Below are positions 44,690 through 56,000 of a stretch of DNA of 64,000 bases, in pieces (within the stretch, counting starts at the first letter, position 1; the number at the start of each line of letters is the position of its first letter). A program made the position numbers and the translations under genes. Source of the stretch: Nereocystis luetkeana (taxonomy: Eukaryota; Sar; Phaeophyceae; Laminariales; Laminariaceae); assembly GCA_031213475.1 (NCBI GenBank), contig JARUPZ010000018.1, positions 6,919,680 through 6,983,679 of the forward strand, read 5' to 3'. The notes under the pieces were generated by a model. The model saw nothing but the letters and a program-made list of their open reading frames with translations, was not told the origin of the DNA and searched no databases.

Positions 44690-46908
44690 CAGAAAGCCCG
44701 CCGTTGCTCCTGTGGTACTGAGGAACAGAGCGAAGTTGAATATCACCCAGTTGTTGTGCTGCCATGCCTTTGGTCCCTCACCATTCTCGATAGCAAAGCC
44801 CACATACCAAATTATTGATTTTGAAACTGCTGCTGTTGATGCCGGGACTTGTTGTGAAGACCTTTGAGTTGATGGAGATGGAGTGGATCCACGATGCTCT
44901 CTCTATTGCTCTACCTCTTGATCTACATCTTGCTCTTCTGCCGGAGTACCTGGTATTGTCTTCCGTGCCTTCTTGTTGTCCACGGCTTCTTGGTACAACC
45001 GGTGAGCTCCTTTGTGGGGCCTACCCCTTTGTTGAAAGCGTATTTGTTCAGGGCATTTTTGCCCCCCCAAGATGTACGCGACCTCAGGGTGCCGCATACT
45101 GATGACTGAGCTGTTTGTCTCTATGCGCCGAATTTCCGGCCATTGAATTTTCCGCCGACGGCCTGACGAGATTGTCTACAGCATCCGCGTTTTGGGCTCT
45201 CCCGTGAGGTTCGTACCGCAGCGGTTTGGCCGTCTCGTCGTTGTTTTCTCAACTTGAAGAACGTTCCTTGCGCTTGATGGCGGCTTTATTTTCTTGTCGT
45301 TGCACCTACGATTACTTGCTTTCTTGCTTGATAGCAGAACAGTAAGTACGTATCTTGTCGCGTGGTGGCGATAGAGGTGTCGCGCACTTGCTTCTCGCTC
45401 GATGACGAGTTTGCTAGAGTTTTTACTTGTGGATGCACACCTGATAGCGTGACAGCTGTCTTCTGCCCGTGATGACCGTGACGTACTTGAAGAGCGTCGA
45501 TTGATTGTGCCCTTGCAAGGCTATAACCTCATGGAATGTGGCTGATGATGCATCTCGTGAAGAGACTCGCAGACGGGTGATGGCACCCAGTGATCATGAG
45601 ATACACTTGCGTTCTTCAATATAACCGAAACATTATATATGGTTTCAAAGTTGGCGCTTGCGTGACCGCGCTCATGAGACCGGTGATAATGGAGAGATGA
45701 GAGAGTGAGCTCGTGGGGCTCACGTCTCTGGTGTGATCACCTGGTGTGACCACCCTGATATGTCGTACATAACTCATTCTAGATGACCCCATAATACGAT
45801 CATGTGCCATTACACGAGCACCCCCGTATTCCAGTATCCTATGACAGGATAAGCTACTACGAGTAGTTGCACCCTGCAATGATTCTTCGTACCCCCAGCT
45901 CCACCATAGATCCTCGTGAAACTATCGATATCGGAACAATATGCAAACAGACGTGACAGTCTTGTGTCTATTCCAACACGTACTTCGTAGCGGATGTGAC
46001 TAGCACATGAAGAAGCAACAACCCCCCCCCCCCCCCCTCCCCCCCCCTCTGCCCCCTCACTCGCCTGGATCATAAACAACACAGATCTGGATGATCGGCA
46101 ACCATGCCGTCGCTATCACGTCCATTTCCGGGCGCTACTCGTACGACCCATACTCGTACGCCCCATCTGACAGCTGCGGGGGAGCATAATACTCAAAACC
46201 GAAATATGGGGTCTAAACATATTTTTTATTTATTTGCCTTCTGACAATGTGTAGGGCGATATCTATTCAAAATGAAAAAGCTGACTAAACATATACGTAG
46301 GAATACGATATTTTTGTCCGTCGTGGGTTTCGAGCTCTGATTACTATGCCCCCCCCCGGAATAGCAAGCACACGCAACAGGCACACAAATGATAAACACA
46401 ACATGAGTGAAAAAAAAACACTTCTGGTACGAATACGTCGAGAAGCGATGCCTCCAACAACCCACGTGGAATAATGCTGCGACTTTCCCCGGCAGGCTAG
46501 GGGCGTGCGGCCTGCGAAAGACACGAACACCTGATGCAGACACGAATTGCGCGGCACCGACCGATTTTCCCGGGGAGGGAAGTACGTAGCACACTGCGGG
46601 CATGGCGGACCCCCGTACAAACCAAGCGCCACGAGGCTTCGTTCCAGAATATCCCGGCTGACGATTTCGGATCATATCACCTTGCAAAGAGAGAGAGAGA
46701 GAGAAATAACTACGGAGAGTTCCTCGGTGAAAGCGTTTGGGGTGCCGGTACCAAGGACGACGACTCGGATCATAAAGCCAACCTGATAGCCAGCGACTAT
46801 TCGGCAGCATGGTCAGGCTGACAACGAAAACAGTGGAGGTAATCGCGCGTGCTACTGATAGCCATAGTCAAGACCTTTCAAGAGCTTCTTGCCCTTGGCT
46901 TGAGAAAG
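44690..46908. other. No recognisable gene; C-run at 46021-46038
   Basis: Possibly contains the eroded 5' part of the Ty3-type element, but no reverse transcriptase motif can be read. A C-rich tract covers about 46021-46048, and a GA run lies near 46688. Confidence 0.4.
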
Positions 46909-47067
46909 TCAAAGGCGCGAACGCCCGCATGTTGTTTGCCCCTGGCCTCCGGTATCCCCGCGCCCCCCTCCCGTCGCCGGCAGCGGCGGAGCTGGAGCAG
47001 CCTGCGCCAGGAGCCGGGTGAACCGGGCCTGGATGATCAACCGCTGCTCCTCCACGGCGTTTACAAT
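46909..47067 (-). CDS. OHCU-B exon d (C-terminus)
   Basis: Acceptor CTGCAG/ATTGTAAAC; reads [16 protein letters not shown], a Pro/Gly-rich tail and C-terminal SRL before the stop. Confidence 0.85.
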   Translation of the reverse strand: MVNAVEEQRLIIQARFTRLLAQAAPAPPLPATGGGRGDTGGQGQTTCGRSRL

Positions 47068-50000
47068 CTGCAGGTCCGTCCGTGAACAAGCAAGGGGGGC
47101 GCGTTTGACGCGCTGGAGGACTGTTTCGCAGTTCGCCAGCAAAGTGCCATGAGGGGCAGACATTTCCATTCACGTCTTGCGAAAGCAACGGGGCAACCCT
47201 TTACTCTGTCAGCCCCCTCCCCCCCCCCCACGCTTTCCTCCCTCCACGCGCACCGACTTAAAACCGGTAGTTTAAGGAAAAACAACTAACGAGGCAGTCT
47301 CTACTCTACTGCAGTTCGCGTCTTTGACGACGGAAACTAACTGAAATGGCGCTAGATATCAGCACGAAAAAACATCCCCGGTACCGTCTTTTCAGGGGTT
47401 TTCGCGGGTCAGGTCAAACCTCACGCGTCGGGTTGGGTCAGGTCGGGTCAGCGACATGTTTGAAGTGTGTTGACTTGACCCGACCCGACCCGCGAGATTT
47501 TAAAACCTGCTGACCCGACCCGACCCGTGATATTTGAAAATCTTCAGACCCAACCCGACCTGACCCGCGGCATTTCCAACCTGCTGACCCGACCCGACCC
47601 GCCATCTTCCGATTGACCCGTTAGACACGGGTTTCATGCGGATCGGGTCACTTTGACCCGAGAAACCATTTATCTTGACCCGCGGGTTCGACCCGCGGAT
47701 CCGGCACGTGGGTCGACACATCAAAAACAACTAAGTACTCATTTTCGTGCCTCGCAGCGATATATGGCCTGGCTGTAGTGGGTATGGATGGATGGGGGCA
47801 TGCGTATGGATTTGGCGATGTTTGAATGTTTGAACAATCATTCCAAAGGATTTTTATTGAGTATTAGTACGAGATAAGCCTTTTGGTATGATAGCGAGAA
47901 GTGTTTCAAGTGTCGAATCAGCGAGCCGGATGCGCGGGTCCGACCCGCGGGTCAGCCAACAACAACTCGCGGGTCATGCTGGCCCGACCCGCGAGTGACC
48001 CGCTTTTCACGGGTCATGACCCGACCCGACCCGTGAGTTTTCCATCACCTCTTGACCAGACCGGACCCGACCCGTGAGGTTTGAAAGTTTCTTGACCCGA
48101 CCTGACCCGACCCGCGAGATTTGAAAACCTCTTTTGACCCGACCCGACCCGACCCGACCCGTGAGAGTTTAAACACTTCCTGACCCGACCCATGACATTT
48201 TGAACTCCCCGTGACTCGACCCGCGGGTCGGGTCATGATCCGCGAAAAACCCCGTTCTTTTTGTTTATTGGATTACTTGTAGATATCAGGACCCATTCCC
48301 AACGTACGTCATACCGCCTTCTTAATACTGTCATCTTTCAAAGCCATACAGTCCCGTCGGGTTGGTCAGTCTGAAATTACTTTCGTTGACGACCTCCGAA
48401 AGTGTGGTAACGCCACACAACTCACCTCGGCGTGTTTCCACACTCCAATTAAATACAGAGATTACCTGGTGCAGGACTATACATATTTTCTGATCGCATC
48501 ACACGCTATTGCTTTCCACGTAAGGGTTGTTCTTATCTTCTTATGGAAGGATTTTTTCTCCTAAAAAGATCCAGATTTTCCACTTTTGTTTCAGCGCAAT
48601 TTTCGATCTTCTTTCCAGATTCCCCATTTTTTGTTTTCGCCCAAACAATGGAATGCGAAGCGTTCCTGCCATTTTTTCTTCTGTGAAAGCTGCATTTTTG
48701 TGGAAACATCATTTCCTGTATTCCTGTTTTTCTCCGTGGGGGAAGGCCAAAGGCGAAACAACTCGAAAACAAAAAAATCGTTCGGTACGAACGCCCCCAG
48801 AGCAGCCTTCTGGACTAACCGTGGTCGAACCAGTTTTGTCCCCCCCCCCCCCCTCCCCTGTGCTCGTGTCTCCTTTTTTGATCGCGCAGAGCAGGGGTTC
48901 GTTCGTTTTTAGCATGCTCGTGTCACCTCTGTTGATCTGTCGTTCAACAAGCGCGCCTTCAGCACAGCCAGCATTTCGTTCGCACTTTTCCCCACAGCGC
49001 ACACGAGAAATGTGAAGCCGTTTTTTTCCCTGTACGCTTGGTTCAATTCGGAAAACTCGTCCAAGACAGCCTGACCCCGAACACGAGTACAGCGTCATAT
49101 ACGCGCGAGGGGGGAGAGGGCGGGGGGGCGGGAGCGGCGGGGGTGGGAGTTAGCTTATTATCCCGTTGTTGTTTTGTTGCACTATTTTTAAGGTAAACAT
49201 CTGTATTGTCTATCAATAGTCTAATCCACCGGTATACACTGTTATTGTTGTTGTTGTTGTTGTTGTTCTCACATTAACTCACAATTCAATGCAGTCCGTG
49301 GTCGCAGGACAGGCTCCAATAACTCTGGAGTGGAAGAAATACCTCAAGTAAAAACAGAGGCAAAAAAAAAAAAAAAAAAAACAGGCATACGCACTCCACC
49401 ACTGCGGACACCAGGGAAGCAAAAAGGAGACTATTAATAGAAGACAAAAACCTAAAAAAAGAAGATGAAGCTAAGCAAAACGAAAACAAAAACAAAACTA
49501 AAACAGACGCAGATAGCAAAACGCGAAAAAAAGGCAAGGCAAAACGGACCATACTAACAAAGACACAAAGAGGTACAAACGGGAATGAAAGAAAAATGAA
49601 AACAAAGAAGGGACAAAAAAGCGATAATCACGGGCGGGGGGGAAAGAAAATACCAAAGGCAGGCACTGGAGCATACAGACACGCAAAGTTGCCCAGATGG
49701 CACCATGCTAGTTACTTGGGTCCCAAAGAAAGGAGTGCATCATGACGATGATGGCCATAACCATGCTTCAGTCTGTTGGGCAGACCGCCTCCCCTCCCCC
49801 CCCCCGCCATTCCCCCTCGTCCCCCTTTCGCCCCCCCCCTCTTCCCTGCCATTCTGCACACTCGCGTTGGCGTCAACGGCTGTGGTCGTGGTCGCAGCTA
49901 TTCTATGCCGTTCTGCCGATGCCTCCTTCTCATCTGTATGCCATTTCCGCATGAAGGCCTCCGCCCCTTCCTCGACCCGTTGGAACCATCTGCCGGCTTT

Positions 50001-53000
50001 CTGTGCTGTCTCGCGCCACCCTTCGAGCTTGATGCCGAACTCCTTGAGGTCCTCCTCAAGGTACCTCATCCAGTCCCACTCCTGTCCTCCGGAGTAACCC
50101 TTACCCCCAACCATCTCCCCAAACATCACCCTCCTCGGCAGGCGCTCCTCTCCCATTCGTGTCACAAAGCCCGCAAACAAGAGCCTACGTCTGCGTACCG
50201 TCGTCTCAACGCTTTCAGATGTTGTCCTGAGAAGCGCGCTAGCATAGGATAGAATGTGGTCTTCGCGCTTTCGTTTTCGCCACCCGATGCATCGGAGGAG
50301 CATCTTGTGGTGGACCTCCCGTAGCCTACCGTAATCAGTCTTGCTCGGGCTCCAAGTAACGCAACCGTAGAGCAACGTTTCGATCACCTCGGCTCTCAGC
50401 ATTCGCACCTTCAGGCGTAGGCGCACACCCGGGCGGTCATAAATTTCCATCTTATACCGTCCGAAGCATGCCCATGCCCTCTGGAGTCGACGCGTTACCT
50501 CGACACTTCTGCCCGTCCAATCTGCGCTGATAGCCCCGCCCAGATACACAAACTCGGTCGTTTGTTTGTACACTTGGCCGGCGGCGGTGACGGTGAACGG
50601 CACGTTCCCCCCATCTTTCGTTTGCAGACACATTATCTCCGTCTTGGCCTCCGAGACCGTCAGGCCGAAAGCGGCACATGCAGACACGATCACCGTCATC
50701 ATCCTCTCCAGGCCGTTGGGTGATCTCGATACTATGCCTGCATCGTCGGCATAGAGCATAGCCCACAGTGTCTGGGCCTCTTTATCATTCCCCTGTCCGT
50801 CGGCGTGCCCGACCCGTGCCTTCCCCCTCTTCTTTTTCTTCTTCTCCTGCTTTTGTTGGAGTTGCACCAAGCTGTCCGTGATGGCTTTATCAGCAGCGAA
50901 ACGTTTCTCCGCCACACGCAGCACCGCTGTAAAAAACATGTTGAACAACAATGGCGCGAGCACACACCCTTGCCGTAGGCCCTGTTTCACGTCGAACATA
51001 TCTGAGCACTCGCCGTCATCCAGCCGCACGCATGCTCGCATGCCGTCGTGGAATTGGCGGATAACGGTGAGCATTCTAGGTGGCACCCCAAAGCGAGCCA
51101 AGACAGCCCACAGGAGGGTTCGGTCGACGGAGTCGTAGGCTTTGGTGAGGTCGACAAAGCACATGAAGAGCGGAGTGTCCTTCTTCCTTGCCAATTCCTG
51201 CAAGCGTCGCACCACGAACATCATGTCGACCGTCGATCGTTCGGGCCTAAAGCCACACTGCTCCTCCGGCAGGATGCCTTCCCGTTCGCAATAGTCGCTG
51301 AGTCGGCGCGCGATGATGTACCAGGTGCGCTGTAAGATGGTATTATATGATGCATCTATCTATTTATTTATATATTTATCATCGCCTTACTTTCCAGCTT
51401 AACTCGTAGGAGGTTTTACCCTCAGCGATCCTCTGGACAAGCTGTGATCACAGGTGCCGTCCCTTCTCGCCCCTGGTACGTGCCGGTCATGTTTATCGCA
51501 CATAGGGTTCAGCCTTCCCACTGGTCATCGGTTTTCAATGAATGCCGCTAACTCACGCTCTCGCGCTTTCCGCCTATCATTTTTTATGGGGGGAAAAGTT
51601 TTTAACGTATATATGCACTCGGCGAGACTCGAATCCAAGAAATTGATCTTCGTAGGCACGCGCACCACCTAGTAAACCACCGGGGACGCCGGCTCACCCA
51701 TGCAGCAGTTTTATCGATACCCGGTAAAACTGGCGTAACGTTTACTGTTCGTAGCTGCCCGCATTCAAAACACAGGAAATAGAACAACGCGAATGATAAT
51801 GATGGCATCAACTGATGCTTGTAACATACAATCGATACCCGGTAAGTCCTTTCAAACGTTAACCTGCTCGCAACGTAAAGGGAGGAACGGAGCACACGAC
51901 ACCCCGTCGCCCACCAGCCAGCCAACGATCGCCTCTCGTTTATATAGGCTCCATCACACACGTGCGACCAAGACCTGTAGATACATGGATACAAGTATAC
52001 TTTTGTCCCGGCTGGCCGCTAAGACTAGCCCACGGAAGTATAATTCGGGGTGGGCGTTTGCTACGACTAGCCCAAGCAAGCTGGCTTTTAGCCCCAGAAG
52101 CTGACAGCAGGCGACATGCACAGCACGACTAGCCCGCAGCAAGCGCGCTTCAGCTGGGCTACGTACGCGCGGCACGCTTGAAATTGGTTGGGACAACGCA
52201 AGGCGACACCAGAAGACAAAAAATACGGGGGGGGGAAGGGGAAAGAGGGGAAAGGTCCTGCAGTGCTCTGCTCTGCGTGCCTGCTACTGCGTCTGCTTTC
52301 GCTGCTGCTACCCCAGTCGCTTCTGCTGCTGCTGCTGCTCTGCGCTGCTGTTTTGAGTGTGTCTGGTAGCTGACCTCAATGCTCTGGTGTGTTTTCGTGC
52401 CCTCTCTCATTGATTGTGAATACTGTTTGGCCGTACACGAGAGTTCTTCGCACCAAAACGTTGTAGGGCATTTACTTTCGGTCTCTTTGTTACTTTGTGT
52501 TTCCTCACACTGAACTGGTTGTTGTTTTCGCTCTCCGCAGCCTGCTGTGTTTACTGCTGGGCTCGTACGAGTGAGTAGCGGTATATGATTCGGTAGCTAC
52601 ACGTACGCGTGCCCGCTCCATTTGGGCGAAATCGTTTGGAGTGTTAAGCTCATATTATAGCTTTATGCATTTTCCGCGTTGCTGCTTCGCTGGTGCTGCA
52701 GCTGCGGTCTGTGTGTAACAACGGCAGTATAGCGAGGTACATACATGCTGTGTTGGCTTGGTGCTTTATATGGCTGCCTCCAGCTCTTCAACTCAGCTTT
52801 TTGTTTTCAGTGAAACCACCATTGTCAACACAAGCCCCCAGCGCTATAACGTAAACCGAGTCTTAGACTCGAATCCGATACAAAACGTCAGTATTCAGTC
52901 AGGCTGATCAGGGCCTTCTTGCGACAATGTCAGGGGCGTCCGGGAAAAAGTGAAAACGGAACACCACACCCCCAGAGGTCGGAATGGAAAACCGCTGCAA

Positions 53001-56000
53001 CCGTTGCGATCACATGATGAAATAAGATAAACCTGTTTTTTTTTTTCTATATTTTTTCATTGTTTTTCACTCGTTGTTTCTAGTAACGCCCCCCCCCCCC
53101 CCCCCCCCCCCGCCCCCCCCCCCCCCCCCCCCGTGTATTGTTTTTGCTTTACGCGACGGTTCACATTTTGTTTTTCCGGGTACCCTTGACAGTGTCGTTA
53201 TTGTTGTAACTCGACTACGAAGGGCACGTTTGTATGTACGACAACACGCCGCCGCTTGCTGCAAGCAGAACCAGGTGGTACGGGGGTGCATGTACATGAT
53301 CACACTTTTGCAGCTCGTACCTCGTATCTCCTTGATCGTTCAAGAACCAGGCTATGTGGATCCAGCCCTTCCGTGTTTGTGAACCCCTGGCAATGTCTTA
53401 GATGAGCAGTACGATGAGCGCTGGGATCGCATGCATCACTCGCTCCCCTGATGCAGCAAGACTGGCTCGTTCTGGGCCATCATTCTACCAGCAACACAGA
53501 TGTGAACACGGTGAAGATACCTTTGCCGTATTATGAAGAACAGGCGTTCTGTGAAGCATGTATGATTTTAGTCACCACGGGTACATGGATACTTTAGCAG
53601 CACGAACCCGAGCACCCTGCCTGGGCTGGACCTCCTCTGACCCTACCGCAAAACCTGCAGGGATCGTACTGTAACTACACTACAGCAGTCGCCATCATGG
53701 CATACAGTACTCAGGAGTTAGTTAGCGAGTCCGTTGCTTTCGAACCTGTAATAACTTGTAGACAACTCCGAAAACCTACGCACCCCGAAGAACGCGCGAT
53801 GGAATTGTCAGACCAAGCTTGCAAATATGAGTTTTGAGCAAATTGTCGATCTCACAGCTTCGCTTTCCTTCACAGGTTTCCTTCATATATATACTGGTGT
53901 ATACCTCACTCGCGGCTGTCACCGCCACCGCTTGCTCCAGCGAAAGCCACCCGGACCTCCAAGATTCGAACTTTTCTCTGAGTAGCTTCCTGTTTCCGAT
54001 CTCTGGGTGCGATGCGATGGCCTGTAGATAATCTGGCCAATACATTCACCAGCATCATCATCATAACCATCATCACCATCATCATCATCATCATCATCAT
54101 CATAATCATAATAATAATCATTTGTGTGAAATATTACCACTGCGAACGAATGCCGTGAATTTGAATCGAATAAAAACGGTGGCAAATGAACAGAACACTC
54201 TGGCCGGTAATATAAGATTTGATCCGGATACCTGGTACGTACTTTATATCAGAGTCCACACGGGTATTACATCCACGGCCGGAGAGGCAGGGACTGTTGT
54301 CGGGCTTCCTGAAAACGTCCGCGATGCACCGTACGATACCAAAGCACGCACGTTAATAATGGCTGTCTAGAATATTCTGCTGCTGCACGAGTTCTTTTGA
54401 TAGCGACAGCTATATCACAGCACTACAGGGTACAAGCGCGGGGAAGTGCAGCGGTACCAACGACAGTAGTAGTAAAAGCCGCCCCCATGAAATGCGGCGG
54501 TGTGCACTGACAATTAGCTCTATGGTTGTGTGCTCTCCAAGCTGGGGTCCACCACACTATATAGCCCTTTTATTGTATACAGTAGTTCCATCGGAGTTAC
54601 CCCGTTCCATGGAAGAATTTTACTACCTGGCATTCATTCCTTAAGGCGACGCTGGCGCCCAAGCGTCTCCCGGTTCCCGGGTTTCCGGTCACTCTAAACT
54701 CCAGATGTTTTATCGGAACAGAATAAAACATCGCTATTTGAACACGCTGCGTATAAATCTTCGCGTCGTTTGTGCCCTTCGGAGAGCAACCGTGACTAGA
54801 AAGAGGTTCATCACAGCAGCTTGTTTTTCTCTCGAGGTCGATCTCCTGCAGGTTCTCAACAAAGGACCACACCTCGACTTAGAGGTGCTGCAGTGATCGA
54901 AATTGGTCCAGATATGGGGTGCGTAACATGAGACGAAAAGCAACCTCCAAATGAACGTTTGCACGTCACTTGCGGACAGCTACAGCCATTCTTCCCAGGC
55001 AACTATAGCCCTCGAAATTAGTTGATGCTCCTGTGTGAGGGCGTCGAGTGCGCTCGATGGCAGTCGCAGGCAGCCAGAAACGACCCACGAGGTGTTTTCG
55101 TGTCCTCGAAGTTGCGAGCGAGTAGCACAAAAAGCTCGCTTTGAACGCTGAAATGTTTCATTTCACGCAAGGGAGCATAGCACAATGGCTACAATACCGA
55201 TGAAGGAGTTGCCTGCACAAAAACATTGGTATTCTTCAGGCGAATGATCCATCTTTTCAGTAGTCGTCGAATAGGCTGTGGGAGGAAAAACTTCACTCCC
55301 ATGATAGGTACTCTGTAGTAGTAACTTATTGGGCCCGAAAAAGTGCAAACAAGGGCTAAAAAGCTCTCAGGATTATTGTGTATTTGCATCATGATTCAGC
55401 TACTTTTTAGCTACGAAACACGGATCTGGGTAGCAAATCCCTTATTGTAATTTTCTACGTAAGCCGTATTTATTTCCACAAAAACAAAATTTGCTTCCAT
55501 GAAAACATCGACGGAAGTAAAATCAGAAGCCCAACGATGCGGGAGATCGCGCAGCTGCCAGCGTAGCGCCACACACTCGATGAATTCACCAGCATCATCA
55601 CAGTTGCAATTTGCATTTTCTCGACATGCATTAGACGGGCCTGTGAGCTGGTTGGATTTCACAGGCCCAATAACAGTATACCTGGTGGTTATTGCTCGTA
55701 CTTAGGTGACGAAGTAAGCCAATCGCCGCGAAGGGTTTTCTCGACTACGAACGGCAAAAAATGGGTGCGAAAAAAACGTCGAACACCAATTTTTTTCGGA
55801 AGGATCTCTTGGACCAGAGATTTTTCCGAACACACCTTGTTTGGTACAGTATCTGGCTCAACCTCCTCGTTCTGGAAAATATTGAGCGCCGAAACTCGAT
55901 CGAACCCCCGGACGAACTCATCAACGCTGTGCTGCGGTGAGCACAACTTTGGAATGTTGAGAGTGTGTTGCGATAGCGGTGGCACAATTTGGTTTTGTTT

